This document shows, in pieces, positions 19,164 to 34,100 of a stretch of DNA of 64,000 nucleotides. The translations under genes were made by a program, and so were the position numbers. The stretch comes from Taeniopygia guttata (lineage: Eukaryota > Chordata > Aves > Passeriformes > Estrildidae). Every line of letters begins with the position of its first letter. Within the stretch, counting starts at the first letter, position 1. Location: the NCBI RefSeq assembly GCF_048771995.1, contig NC_133063.1, positions 7,762,001-7,826,000 of the forward strand, in the 5' to 3' direction. The notes under the pieces were generated by a model, which had not been told where the DNA came from, ran no database searches, and saw only the letters and a program-made list of their open reading frames with translations.

Positions 19164-22100
19164 GTGAGCGGCGCGGGGCGCCCAGGCCGCTCCCGGCGGC
19201 GGCGGCGGGGCCCGGCCCGGCGGCCTTGGGGGCCGATCATCATCATGGCGCCGCCGGGAGCGGGGCCCGGGGCCCGGCGGCGGAAGGAAGGCGAGGCCCG
19301 GGCGGGCGGGCCGCGCTCTGCAGTGTCATAGCGGGGGAGGCCGGTACGGCCCGTTCGCCGCGCGGCCTGCGCCGGCCGGGGCCGGGGCCGGGGCCGCAGG
19401 TACGGCCGGCGGCGGGGGAGCCGAGCCGCCCCGCTCCTCCGCCCGTCCTTCGGGCGGAGCGAGGCGCGGCGCCCCCGGCGGGCCCGGCCGCCGTGGGTGG
19501 GCGGTGGCGCGGGGCGGCCCTGCCGACGTGTCGGCCGCCGCGGCGGGTCCCGCCGGGCTCCGCGGCCCCCTGGGTGCTGGGGCCCGGGGCAGGAGTGAGC
19601 GGGCAGCCTGCCCCTGGGCCTGGCGAGGGCTGGCTGGTGTGCTGGCGGCCCCGGGATCTGCCCGGGATCCCTCGGTTGTGCCTTGCGGCCGAGGAGGCCG
19701 GTGCTGGTGTGGTAGTGGCATGTTTTGAGGCCGCTGGAGAAGCGTGTTCTCTGCGTGCTGCTTTGCCGCTGGTCTCCTTGTGTTTACCGCCGTGCGGGAG
19801 TTCAGTGGGTAGTTAGTCAGGAGGAGAAGGGTAGAGGAAGAGGTAGAAGCTAAGAAAGGAATTTTTGCAGGAAGAAGATGGGAGTATGCAACCAAGAAAG
19901 AGAGAAAGTTGCTCAGTTTTTCCGCGTTTGTTTACCAGTGGGTAAAGTGTTTGAGCTAGTATTTTATAAAACCAGGGTTTATAATCTGAAAAGGCAACTT
20001 TATCCATTGTTAGGAACTTAATTCAGTATTATCTTTATTTACTCTAATTCATAATTTCTCCATTCCGTCTTAAAACATTTTGACAGAAACATTATAGGAG
20101 AATTCGGTATTTGTGGCTCATACTGCTGGCTTCTAGTTAGTAGCTTGATTTTAGGCAGTGTGGTATATGCGATGGGTTTTTGGTGTGTGTCGCAGTATTT
20201 TGCAGACTTCTCGTTTGTGCAAGTATGTGTGCATCTCTATCAAAGAATTATGTTCCCTGAATCTACTAACTTTTGTTGTTTACTTGTTAAAATTTAAGCT
20301 TAGTAAGACTGCTCCTATTTCTCCCCTTCCTCCCTCTGCCTTCATGTTTTCCCAGGAGGGTGGAGATGGATTTTTTTTATGGTTAAACATGCAGTTTGTA
20401 CTGAAATGAAAGAATCATTGATCACAAAGTTGCTATTGGTGGTGGTGTAGTAGGATTTTGCAGTCTGCAAGTATGTGCTGTCATGCATGTACCAAAATGT
20501 TCTCTTTAATGCACAGTAGTGGAATACAGGCTTTTCTAACTTGAATAGGTTAAATTTATGCAAGCTTTATCGTAGTGATAAGTGATATCATTTGTTGTTC
20601 TTTAGTGACTTTCAGTGACAAGTGCATGGACTTAAGAAGTGGTGATAATGTGTTAAAAACACATTCCAGCCCTGTCTTTTTATTAAAATAGAATTTGAAA
20701 ATAGGTTTTCTTGTGTGTTTCTTATGGAAACTATAGCATGAATTTTCCTTTCAGTTGTTAGATGTTTTTTAGCAGGGAAAATTACATTTCCTGACTTTGA
20801 TATTTGTTGGTATTTTTAAAAGGGGTGACTGTTAATGAAATTGGGCTTAATATTCTCTTTCCAAAGCAGATTCATTTAGACACACCTAGTTAGAAAAAAG
20901 CTAATTATCTAATTGGTAAGTGAGTGTGAGTTTTGGTAGTTTTGGATCCTGGACGTAGGCTTCTCAGGTGTGTGACTGAACAAACAATGCATTCCTAAAA
21001 CCATAACAACACTGTGACATTACAAATGACATCTACCACTGTGTCCTTGTGATTTTATTTTAAAAGCTAGTCTGTTTCTTAATTTCTCAATGATTCTTCT
21101 CTTCACACTTCAGATACGTTCTTTTAGGCAACTTTAGTTAGTTTAATAGCTAATAAACTATAGTTTATTCTAGAGGGGTAGAACAACACATATTAGTATG
21201 GGAGGGATGGCTTTATGGAGAAGAGGTTTGGGGGCTTGATTTTGGTAGAACTCTGGAAATCCATAGAAACTGTATGCTCAGAAGGAAAGGTAATTCTTGC
21301 TTCAGAACTGTGCAAGGTTACAGCTGACAGTTTTTGATCCATTATGACTAGTTTGGGGATGGCTGTCTTGGGAGAATATGGTATAAGGAAAAAGCAAGCT
21401 TTAATCACATTTATGTTAATATTTTTCCTGTGTTTTCATGTATTTTCTTTAAAATGGTCTGTACAAAAAGTTACAAACAAGATTTATTGATATTTCTTGA
21501 CAGAATTGGGATGCTGTACCAATTTTATGGTGGAAAAGTATCTGGATGTGTAAATGCTGGAGTAAGAATTCTAAAGGCTTGGGACTTGAAATAGGCTGTA
21601 AAGCATCTGATGGAGATTTACTGTCCATTGGGCTTTCTTGACTGCTTCTTTGGCATAATAAATTTTACGAAACAACTGTTTGGGGTATTTTGGTTAGTTG
21701 GCTTTGTTGTTGTTTTTTTAAAAGTGAGATTTTGTTATCCTTCACAGGAAGTTTCACCACAGCCTTCCTTTTCAGTGTGCTTTGATTTCACACATGAGGT
21801 CCAGACTCCTGTTTCTCCCAAATCCAGGAAAATAGACACCAACTAGAATTTGAATTAGTGTTGCTTTTTTGGATGTGTTTATTCAATGTTCAAGAGACTT
21901 CCTTGGTAATGCTATCAAGAGTTAAGTACTTACCTCTCAGTATTGCTAGGCTTTTCCAATTTTTCAAAACCATTTTTGTTCTGTGATTTGGTGTTAAGAG
22001 GCTAGCTTTTGGTTTTGTAGAATGCAACATGAGGTCGTTCCCTGGTCTTGGTATTCATGCTGTTCCCTTTATAGGAGCAATATGCTGTGTTTCTCTGGGT

Positions 22101-25100
22101 TAGCCCCTCTGTGGAGGAATATATGGTGGTGTAATATTTGGCAGCCTACAAGGAACAGGTAGGTAATTTTATTTTTCTTTTTTTATGCTCTGGAAAGTTT
22201 ATGAGAAGGTATTTTGCTTATTACAGGTTATGTCTTTTTGTAAACGTGTGGCAATGATTCTCTTATTTGGCAGTAGGTACCACCCAGGACAGCAGAAAAA
22301 TCAAGAATTGCAACTTCCAGGAATATCATTACAAGACCATTTTTGCAACTTGTTTTGTGGAAGTAGGTCGCAACAGCATTAACTGGCCTGGGTTCAAATT
22401 CCCTCCAGCTGGCATCTCCAGAGGGCTTCCAGTTCCATATCACCTGCATCACTTAGTTCTCCATCTCTCATGCTCTGTGCCTCTCTCCCAGACCCAGTTC
22501 CATCCTTTTCTGCTTGTTCTCACTAGAGGAGGTAGTCTTTAAGCTTCAAAGAGTTGTCAGCAATGCAGGTGCTGGGTTTTTTTGCAGGTCCCCATTTGTC
22601 AGTATTTCTTACAAATCAGTAAAGGTCTGCAGGTAATCCTAGTCCCACATGAAGTAAATTGTGGATGGTTGGTGGTAACACAGTAGGAAGGAAGAGCAGT
22701 GACTATCAGGACCATGTGTCCTTTCCAAATATTCTCCTCTGGCTTTAAGATCCTTTTAGCAGAGGGAGCCAGTGTTTATGTGCTCCTTTTCTTTGTTGTA
22801 TACATAAATGTGTTTTGTAGAGATGCTGAAATCAAGTACTTATTTGTAGTGGAGAAGTAAATAAGTTAATTTTTAAAAAGAAATGCATGTAATTTCATCT
22901 TTGAAATTAATGACATCATAGTTAGAGTTGAATATATAGCAACCACTTGAAAACCATTAGTGTAAGGGTAATGTTAGATCCAATCCTCTAGCTGTGGAGT
23001 GAAAAGATTGAGAGTCTGAGTCGATGATGTTTTCTATAAGGTCCCAACACAAAACATATAACTTTTTGAAAACAAGAATAGCAAGAGTAATTTCTGCCCT
23101 TTGTAATGATGCAATAGCTGTGTCATACTTGAGCTGCAGAAGGGTACTACAAACTCCAGTGCTCAGCCAGTTGATGCATAACTTAATACTTCATATGGTG
23201 TCAGTTATGAAGGTGCCATGCAAAATGCAGAATCACTATATTTTTGCATGTAAAACTTCTAATTCACTTAACAAGGCTATATCTTTTTTGTACAAAGTAC
23301 TCAAGATTCATTGGTTAAGTGTGGCATGTAGTAATGAAATGTGCCTCCGTGAGACCAGTTACAACTTGCTGCCTTCCCGTGCTTACTTTGCTTGCATCTT
23401 TTCCAAACAAGGAGTTTGCTGTATTTCACAATACAGAATAAGCATAAATTCTTTCATATATTGCTGCCACTGAGACCTCTTTTGTAGAACATAAATCCCG
23501 ATTAAGTTGTATATATAATTGTGAGGTTTTTTTGAATTTGAACTAATATTTGAGTCTGCGAAAGAATTTTCTAGCTGTAGGTGCAAAGCATTTTGTGCTT
23601 TGTTAGTTTTACTCTATGGTAGCATTGTTAATGTATCTAATTACAGATGTAGTGCAGTATCTGAAAATGAATTAGTGTGACAATTTGACTAGCAAGAACC
23701 ATATTTAGGCACAAAAAATGCTAACATTAAAAGTAAACAGCTGCGAATGAGATTGGAAATATTTGAACACAATAATTTGCTTTTTCATTACATTTGTTTG
23801 ACTCCAGTAGGAAAGTGAATTATCACTTAATGATAAAATGAGCTGGAAACAGAATTCATATTTTAAGTGGTAAGATACTTATTGGCTTTATGGAAGCTAG
23901 GTTTTAATAAAAGGATTCTGGCTCTGGTTTAGGAAACCATGTGAACCAAGCTGCTGCTGTTTCTGCAGAGTCTGAACAAGGTCCTCCAAAAATTTCTGTA
24001 AAAGGAGACAGTTTTTTCTCTCAGGTCTTTATAAAAAATAATGACACCATCATGGGAAAAGGGAGAAAAAGATCAGATATAAACTACCAGTGTTGAAAGG
24101 CTGATAGCCTATATCTTAAAACAGGAAAATTGGAACAGAACTATGATGCTTTTAACATTATTGGACGAGGGTGAAGAGAGAAAACAAACAGTGAAAAAGC
24201 TCTCTTCCAAATGTTGATTTGAACACAGAGGGATTCAGGGGAAATTTATAGAGCCATGAAAATAGCTTGAGTGGTACTGGACAAATAAAATTCCTACATG
24301 TTAAATAAAAAGAAGAAAGCTTTTCAAATACTTTTGCATGTTTACATTACTGATAACATTTGAGGGAGAGTTGTTGGTCTCACTGTTCATTGTTGTGTCT
24401 TTATTGGTATGTTACTTCTGTTATTGTTAAATACAAAACCAAAGCAGTGACTAATACAAAAAAGTGTTAATGCAATCAACAAGCTGCTGGACACAGCAGC
24501 ATATTTGAAGAATGTTGCTCAGGAATTTGGATGTACCAGAGACAGGTTGCAGAGACAGCAATAATTCAACCTCGTTTGAGTATATTTATTTTGTACACAC
24601 TACTCCAAACCACACTGCATTCTTTAGGGTGTGCAGGAGGGTTCTCTGTGTTAGACCACTGCTCAGTGTTTGGGAGTGTACAGCAAATGAGCAGATAGAG
24701 ATATTGCAGAAAGAAAGGATGGCCAAGATGTTGACGGTGGAGCTTTGTTGTGGAAAGCTGGATCGGCTGTCCTGTCCCTTGTTGCAGTTCATGTGAGCTA
24801 CTAGGTAAGTTACTTTGTCAGGAGTTCACAGGTAGTTGTTTCTTATGAAGACCTGGTTTGCCATTTTGGGATCTGAACATTCACACTTGTGACTGTATTC
24901 ACTGAGCAGTGAGCTTTGAAAAAACACTTAGTTGTAGAAAATCAAGAATTCTTAAAAATCCATCCTTTAGCATCTCAGATTGGGTGACTGAGTTCAGTAG
25001 ACTAAGAATTTTATTCTTTACATGCTGTGGATTCCCTGTATTTTAAGAGAAGCGAGATCTTGCTTAGAAGTGTTGCTAAAGTTAATTCGTTGATGTTTTG

Positions 25101-28100
25101 GCTACACTGAAATGCTGTAGACAAAATGCTTGCAGGGAGAAGGCAGTGAGAAAATTCATGGTCAGTACAAATTTCTTTGAACTGTGATAACTAAAGGCTC
25201 AGGCTGACCAAGGAGGATGAAATAAACAGGGACTCTCCTGTTTGTTTACTGAACATCATACAGGCACTGAGTAAGGTGGTATTTTTTAAGAAAGGAATAT
25301 ACTTCTCTTAGACATCTGATAGATTCTGACCATAGATTGATATTTTGGATACATATATTCTAATTTGAGTAAGATAGTGAACTTTTACTTCGTTTTTGTT
25401 CCTGGAATCATTTGCGCTAAATCCTCCATATGCAATGTGTTCTTCCCCTCTACAGTATTTACAACAGATGAGCAGATTTGGTAGCTGTAGGTTCTGAAAA
25501 TGGAGACATAATGGAGAAGGGTGTACAAAACTTAACTTACAGGCCGGAGTGTAGTTCACTCATACAGAAACAACATTATTAACATTATTAAGGTACTGTG
25601 AGGAGTTAAGAAATCTCAAGCAAAGTGCTGTTAGTGACTCAGGAGGTAAGGCTGTGTGAGGGGGAAGTATTGCACGGGCAGAAATTGAAAAGGTGTTTGC
25701 CTCAGAAAGGCTGATAGAGAATGTGAAAGAAAGGTATCGCTGCATAAAAGATAATCTGTGATCTCCCTTTTCAAATGCAAGAAATCTCATGAATACAAGG
25801 GAAGGAATAAAATTGAACTGCTTTTTCAGATGCTGTGTGATGAGATTATGGAGAATTTTTTTTTTTTGGTTGTTCTGGAAGTTACCTCATGTACAGATTT
25901 AACAGTTAAAGCTTTGAATTTTATCTTAAACTTTCTGCTCTAGGTATTTTTACTATTTCTGATTCAAATATGGCTGTCAAGGATCTTAAATCTTAGCTCC
26001 CTTTCCAAACAAGACACTGAAGTGATGCTTAAGGGACTTACTCCAACAGTTTTCTGTATATCTAGTCGCAATGGTTATCCACATTTTTTCTCAGTGTAGC
26101 ATTTTGACACAGTAAAGTAAGCATTTGGAATTCAGTGTGAGGCATAGAGGCAAACTCGTTTCACTGTTTCAGAAAATATGCATAAACCCAACTTGAAAAG
26201 TTTTGTGTGGCTAATTGTCATTTACTAAAATGAGATCTGTGCCAAGTAAAAATTGTGAGGCAGCATCACAGAAGCCTTGGAATTGTGTATCAGAGGTGTG
26301 TGCAGGTAATGGCTTTATTTCTGCCACTTGAAGTTATTTGTTATAGTTTGGAATTAATTGTAAGTATGACTAGAAGTCACTAAAGCCTCTGACATGTTAG
26401 GAAGCAATGATTCTGCCTCACCTGCCAGGTGTGTTCTTAGATTGTAGTTTGAATAAGTTGATGGGGGAGGATTAATGGATTTACTTGATGGAATTTTTAT
26501 TTTCTTTTGTTTTTAGTGTTTAAATATTTGTAAAAATATTTAGGCGTAGTCTATGATTTGCTTTTATGAGCATTCCTTTTTACTGCCCATTTGTCACTCT
26601 GCAGTGAATTTCATGTTTGTGTTCTTTCTCTTGTCATTGCTTTATTTGGAGCTTCTAGGAGACTGTCTCTAAAAGTTACCCCATTTTCAGTTGGAGACCT
26701 GGGTATAGCTTTTTTGTTGCAATAAACTTGGAACTTGGACACAAGAGACTGTAATATGTCTCCCATGTCCACATGGATGTCAGATGTAGATTTTATCTTG
26801 CAAACAGGCAGTAGGCAGTCAGCAAAGTCTCCTTCAGGTAGAAATTAGTGGTCTTGTACCCCATTGCAGTGAGTTTTATAAATGTAAGTCTATTCTTCCA
26901 AATTTTTTACTCATTGGGACATTTCAGTAGCGTATTGTTGGCAGCTATCACTTCATTAATTTATTACTTAAAATTTGTCTTTAATGTCTCACTTTTATCA
27001 AAATACTATTTATCCTGATCTGCATTTGATTTTTGACATTCTACTATCATAACTGACAAAAATCCAGATAAAAAAATTAATAAAATTATTTTTAAAATAT
27101 GCTGGAAAAGTAAGATGAAACAACAAAGTTCTAAAAAATATATATAACTGCATTTCTTTTTCTTACCTCAGGTCAGATTGGTCTTTCCCCCTTCTGCCAC
27201 TTCCTGGTGCCAGATTGTTTTTGGGAGGCAATGTTTCTTGTCTTGACTGACAAGAGGTGCTGTCTCTGGTAGGATAAACTATCTTTGCTTTCTTTCTTTT
27301 TGTCTTTGAACTCTTATCCTTTACTCTCCTGCTTTGTTGTCACTATTCTTTCTTCCCCTTGCTGTGCTCTGCATCTCCTACATTCCTCCTTTGAGTGCTC
27401 TGGGGTGGGATTTTCAACAACCCCTTGGGAAGCTGTAGACCCCTGTTGAGTACAAGTGCAATGGAAATTTAATACCTGCCTCTGTAAGCCTCTTTGAAAA
27501 GCAGAGCTCTGGTGTTTCTTGGTGCACAACTTGCCCTTGCTTATTTCAGAAAAAAAACTGTTGCTGGAAAGGTTTTAGACAGCCAGATACAGAGATGGAT
27601 TTATGGTTTGGTTCTTTTGGTTGGCTGATGAGATGAGGTGCCTAGTTTTACTAGATTATGACTGAGGTATTCTTTAATTATTTCTTGAGCAGAGTCATTA
27701 TTTACAAAACTCTTCAGTGACAGTTGATGCCTAGTGTAAATGCTATTTACTGTTGGCTCATTGATACTAAAGCAGCTGGTATTCTTGACTGGAGGTGATG
27801 GCTCCTTCTAGGAGACTGTATTTACTCTAAAAATTTGAAAGGATGAGGTGAAATTATGTATAAACAGTGTAGAAATCATTAATCATAAATTAATGTGACA
27901 GATAGAAATATCAATGTTCATATTAGGATTGTAATTTTAAACAGCTTTCCAGACCAGTTTTCAGACCAACAGAGTTGCTTTCTGGATGCTTGATGGTATT
28001 GGGAGGAACTTCATGTCAGCTTCTAGAAATAAACACCTGGGTGTGTGCCTAGAACAACATTAGAATAACTTAGCAGATGACTAGCAGCATCCTGGAGGTG

Positions 28101-31100
28101 CCTGGTTGAGAGCAGTGCTGTGAACTGTTAAACAGGTGATACTCTGGGTACTTGATAGGTATCTCAAGTATCCTAGCTCCAGCAGCAATAGATCATACAT
28201 GATTTTCAAGGTCACAAGTGCATTAGTATATAGTCATGTAAGGACCTCTTGTGTGATCGTCAATAGCTTCTGTCTTTATCTCTAAATAAATAATTGTGGA
28301 AAGAATTGATATTCAGTTTTACTGGAAATATGTTTTTGCATGTTTACCTCTGTGTGTATATGTGTGTCTACTAGCTGTGCATGCTCAGAAATTGTTCACC
28401 TGGAATGAATTTTAAACTGCTCTGAATTTTGATTATAAACCCTTGTCAGGTGGACTTTCTTTCATGATAGAATGAGATTAACTTTGAAGAAATCTGTGGT
28501 TTGGGCACAAAGGCTTCTGTGTGCTCAGGATACCATCACATCGCTTCTACTCAACAAAGCAAATGTTTGAATTATTGCTTATTTGTATATGCTTTTAATG
28601 TAGGCAGGAGTGCTGAGATAGTGTTTAGTGTACAGCTGTTACGTGTATTTCGGCATGCAGGCTGAGGTGTGGGTTACCTCTGCAAGTGGAAAATCTGTGT
28701 AGTGAGAAGCAGCTTATGATCCACCGATGAAGTGAGAGCAACTTTACCAAGAGTAATAGTGTTGGAACAAACTGGACTGACATAATTGTGCCTCTGCAGC
28801 TTCCAGAGTTTCCTCTGTCTTTACTTCCTGAGAGCAAATAAGGCCACTAACTTCACGCCCTGAATTATTGCCAGTATTATTTTTCACACGTCCAAAGTAG
28901 ACTCTGAGACTAATTGTGGAAAAGGAGGTAAGTTTGGGAAAGTGATTTCAAGGATGCCCTTGAAGAAAGACATCTAAGCTTCACAAACCTGTAGAGAATT
29001 CAGAACTTTCTATGTAATGACTAAGGTTTTTTCAGTCTAGATGTGCATAAGATAGCTCAGATGATTTTAATTCCGTACCTGTTTCCCACTATCATTTGTA
29101 CTGTTCTGGGAAGATGAAAATGTCAGTAAGTGTAGTTTGATCTCTGACTGTGCAGTTGAAAGTCTGTTATTTCTGCTGTTAACAGTGACCTGTTGATTAT
29201 ATTAATTAGATACCTTGCAGGTTTAAGAAGATGAAGTAGAAACTGCAGAATGTCTTGACTCAGGAGTAGGTCAGACACATTTTCCAGCTCCCTTCTCCCT
29301 TGGTTATCTTCAGTTTTAGAAAATTCCAAAGACGAATAAAAGCCTATTTGCCGTCCTGAATTCAGAAAGAATGGATACTGTGATCTGCAGGTGTCTTTTC
29401 AAAGGTTGTTTGCCATAAGGCCTGTGAAATGGCAGACAGGATCTGACAGTGGACAGTGTTCCTTACTCTGAAAAACATTTGTGATGAGCAGAGAAAACAG
29501 CTTGAGATTTTGCTGTAGAAGGATGACTTTGTACATGAAGATACACGAGTAAAGATCAATTAGAATATAAACTTGTCTTTGTACTGTAAATAATTGAATA
29601 ACTGAGTGTTACTGGTCAAATTTGTACCAGTAGAAGTTGCTACTGATAATGTGCTATTGCAGATTGCTGTCTGAAGTTTATTTAGAAGCAGAGAATTTAC
29701 TAGATACAAACTCTCAAGTTTAACTCATGTCACATTAAAAAAACGTATAAATGGAGGATATTAATAAGTTTTGGGTTATCTCATAGTTTGTTAGAATATT
29801 ATCCAACTCTTAAGTATTGGAACCAGTTACTGTGAGGTATCATTCTTACTGTGCCTCAAAGCTCAGTTAATATTTTGGTTCTGGAAGCATGGGAAATTAA
29901 AGGAAAATGACCAGAAAGTGAAAGAATGGATTGTTGGGAGTTGCATGCCAGAATACATTTATTTAGCCAAGACTGAAGAAATTCAAGATGATAGTTCAAT
30001 GAGGTGCAGGACTCCAGACTCAAACCTTTAGAAGTACCATGATGTATCTCTTCAGGGGAAGTATTTCATGTCATCTGCTGGTGAACACTTTTGTTATGCT
30101 TGCGTTAAATGTTGTGTTGAGCTTCTTTGAAACCTATTATTCCTTTCTTCTAAATGTCCTTCTTCAAAAATTACCACTTCCCAAGAAAGCAGACACTTTC
30201 TTAGCTTGTGCAGTAGGGCATGACATTAAATGTCCTTAATCAGTAAGATGACATTGCCTGCATGTTGCTTCACAGTGCTGAGCGTTTGGAGATCTTGGCG
30301 GTGTACAGCAAATTTAAAAGTCCATACTGTAGTGTGTTCTAGTTAATTGAAAAACTCTAGAGAAGTTGCTGGACTTGGGAATATCTCAGAAATTAGAAAC
30401 TGCAGAGGAAATCTGAAGGCATGTGTTCAGGATTGAGCAAGCCTTAGGGTTAATGAAGACGGAAACAAGTTATGTGTAAATAATTGAGTCCTTTAGTTTT
30501 CCTCATGCAATAATTGTAGGCATCCTGCAATTGTACACGAGAAAAATAGACTCACTATTGACTGTACCATAGGCTCGAAGTTAAAATATTTGGGTCTGTT
30601 ACTGTATTGAAGAATGCCTGCAAATAAAAAAAAATATTACAAACCTCTTAGCTGTAAAATATATTTTTGTGTACAGCCTTTTGGCATACCTCTTTCATCC
30701 TGAAAAATTTTATAGTTCTGACAGAACCATAACCTGTGCTGAGTTGCTGCTGAGTTTGACTGCTCTGCTTAGAGGTGTGTCAGTGAAATAAGGTACACAT
30801 GGAATTTTATAATCCAACACAGTGTGCCGTAAGGCAGTCTTAAAAAACAATGTACATGTTTAAAGAAGGTATTAATTTCAGAAGATACAAGTTTGAGGAT
30901 GAATGAGTTTGCTCATCAACATTTGAGAACTTGAAGAAGCTCAACTGTTCAGTGGGTGAAAAACACCTTTCTGTGTGGAATTCAAACAGTGTCCAGTGGG
31001 CAGTGGAGAACAGAGCTTATAAGTTAGTCTGAAAATGTAAAAGAACATCTTGTGCTTTCAAGAGGCAGAAATTGAGGTAAACCAGCTAAAATACCTGTCA

Positions 31101-34100
31101 TATGTTCACCTTCCCCAGCTTCATTTTCTAGGTTTTCCTCAGTAGTATCTTTGTATTTTAGGGTTTTTTTCCTAATAGATTGTTTTAAAACTTTTCCATG
31201 GAGATTTGTCAGATTGATTGTTACCCTTTTTTTTTTTTTTTTTAACTATCCTTAAAATACTGTTTAATGCCTTTTGTAGCTGTGGTGTGGCAGCTGAGCC
31301 TGGAGTAAGTAGTGAGATGTAAAGGATGTTTGATCATTCCTATCCTTTTTTCTTAAATCATGAAGTGAGATATGTTTTGTTTTGATAAAATGCTGTATTA
31401 TTGACACCTGATTTATTTTGTGGTTGAGCAAATGAAGTAAAACACCTAGCTAATTACATTAAAAATACTGAAGTACAGAAGACTTTTGAGCTGTGACCTA
31501 CAAATTAGTGCTGGGTTTTAGTGTTTAGTGATAGACTGAAAGCTCTTTAGAAAAATTATGTGATATACTGTTTTCAAATAGAGTGTTAGTAAATTATTCT
31601 TAAAAGTAAGTTGGATACATATGTGAGATGATCAGGACTATCAGGGAAGCGTTCCAGAACATAATACTTCTATTGTGTTTGGTTCCTTATGCATGTACAG
31701 TTTAAGGTGACAAGAAAAACAAAACTGTGGGTAACAAAACTCAGTGAAACTTTCCCGAATGAGAAGAATAAGGGGAAAGGTAAGACATTTATTATAGCTG
31801 ATGAATGATTGTGTTGCCAATACAGGGGGACATATGAGCAACATACAAGGAGCTGTGCCGAGAAAAGCTTGAGGATGAGAGAAAAAAAAAGCTGATGGAT
31901 GAGAGGCTGGACATGATCTGAGAGTCCAGAAAGCCAAACGTGTCTGGGCTGCATCCAAAGCAGCGTGAGCAGCAGGGGAGGGAGGGGATTCTGCCCCTCT
32001 GCTCTGCTCTGGAGAGAGCCCACCTGGAACCCTGCATCAGCTCTGGGGTCCCAGCACAGGGAGGACATGGAGCTGCTGGAGTGAGTCCAGAGGTGGCCAC
32101 CATCTGGTTTGGGGGGTGGAGCACCTCTCCTGTGAGGTTGAGAGAACCTGGAATTGTTCAGCCTGGAAATGAGAAAGCTTTAGGTGTACCCTAGATGTGG
32201 CCTTTCAGTACCTGAAGGGAGCCTACAATAAAAGTGGGGAGGGACTTTTTACAAGGGACGGTGGTTTCAAACTGAAACAGAATGGGTTTAGATTAGATGT
32301 TTAAAAAAATTATTTTGAATATGATGAGGCCCTAGGACAGGTTGCCCAGAGAATCTGTGGATACCCCATCCCTGAAATTGTTTAAGGCCAGTTTAGATTG
32401 GGCTTGGAGCAACCTGGTCTAGGTGAAAGATGTCCCTGCCTGCAGCAGGGATGTTGGATCTAGGTGATCTTTAAGGTCCCTTCTTACCCAGACCATTCTG
32501 TGATTGTTTGAATGAGGAAAGAAGTCTACTGTGAAGAATTGGAAGGAAGAGGAGGGAGAAATGGGAACAAACTCAAAGCCTGATGGAAGTAGACATGAAA
32601 TCTTCTTTGCTTTAGGTTACTGTATTTCCTGCAGTGCTCTTCTTGTATAGCCTTCCTATCATAAGCAGTTGTAGTTTCCGGAGACATATCAACCTGAGAA
32701 GCAGTTCTGTGTAACAGAGAGTGGGAAGAAAAGTTGCCAAGGCAATCTGTTTATGTCCAGAGTAAGAAAAATGCTTTGAGAAAGGATAGAATATACAAAC
32801 TACTTAAATTAATAAATTGTAGGAGTTTAACCTATTTCCTCTCTGTGTTGTGTTCAGAGAGACTTAATTATTTTTACAAATTACTTTGTGGTGTTAAGGC
32901 AAGATAAATTCCTTTTATGATAATGTGATGCCATTCAAAATTGTGATTTTGAAGGTAGTCTTAAGTTTGAAGGTGGTTTTGTACTCCTCTCTGTGGCCTT
33001 AGTTGGTTGGGAGGAATCTAGGTGTGACTGCCTTGTATTAGGATTACTGCTTTCTTTAATGACAAGAAGAATCACTTGCTTTTATTTCCCTCCCTCTTCC
33101 AACTGCTTTCTAGATGTGTTTTCATGACCTGAAAAGTGTGTATTTCCAGACCACTTGGTGCAAGTCTTTTAAGTCTGAGCTATTAGGAGACATGTAGTAA
33201 CAAAGTGTTACTACTAAAGCTGGAACACTTGCACGCAGACTTCTTTCACTTCCAGCTCTTTGGTTTCCCAGCCAGTATTGCCTACTTTCTGCATTACTAC
33301 CTGTGATAAATCTTGCCTTTTCCCCATTCCACAGGGTGGAAAAAAAGTTGCTGTGTTTGCCTGTTTGGGTAATGTTTAAAAGGATTAGGAGTGAGTTTAG
33401 TAGTGCAAAAGGAGGTAAAGCTGAATGTGTATTCCTTGCGCCAGAGCTGTGTCTAAGGTGTACTTAAATAGTTAATTTCAGCTAAGCTTCTCTTAGCCTT
33501 TATCAGGTGTTGTGGGCTTTTGTTTCTTCTCTGACTGGAACTGTGGCTCATAGAAAAAGCATTCTTTGAGCATGTTTACTTTACTTTTCTCTGTTCAACT
33601 GCTCTGTTGTCTCCCAAGCCTGATGGGACATGTGTCTTATTCTCCTTGTGTGTTTTTCCCTTTTTATGCCACTCTTCCTAAATAACAGCAATCCAAAATG
33701 TATGAAGGTTTATTTTCTGAGAACACAGAGAATGTGTTAATTTTTAATTAATTTTTTAGGGGGCTACAGAGAAATACCAGTTCTTTTGTTTAATTTATTT
33801 TTAGGATTTTAGTTTTCATGTCTCTTATACCGTAAAACTCATTTGCATGTGATACACTTTCCCTTGGCCCAATTCTCTTTTAGCTGGTGCTTGTCTAAGC
33901 AGTGCATTTCTGTTGTCTCATCCTGAAACAAACTCGGGAACATGGTCCTGTACTGTTGAGCGAGAAACATTGGTTTTACTGGATAGAGGATGTGGTTTAG
34001 TGCTTTTACTGTTATTTTTTTGCCCTGGAGCTGTTGGTAGCTTTCTCAGTGTAAGTATTTTTCTGTTAATAGAGTTCACATGCTGTTAGCCATCTTCCAG

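Larger units (their letters stand above)
18480..19720 (+). promoter_or_regulatory. KCMF1: KCMF1 CpG-island promoter and 5' UTR
   Basis: The sequence switches abruptly from AT-rich to extremely GC- and CpG-rich at about 18.48 kb and returns near 19.75 kb. It spans the KCMF1 start codon. It contains an NRF1-like core GCATGCGC at 18555-18562, several GGGCGG-type GC boxes (near 18765 and 18843), a four-run G-quadruplex motif at 18785-18805 and a GGA-repeat purine tract at about 18952-18988. No TATA box is evident, which fits a dispersed housekeeping promoter. The precise transcription start cannot be read from the sequence. Confidence 0.88.

Noticed and set aside
18517..19895. Large open frames on both strands (up to 399 codons) across the CpG island
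   Set aside because: They come from GC-rich sequence with few stop codons and encode Ala/Gly/Pro/Arg low complexity. Only the MSRHE start of KCMF1 within them is supported by splicing and conservation.
31940..32194. An 84-codon plus-strand frame in intron 1
   Set aside because: It is an incidental frame through a CR1 3' fragment and not a gene.
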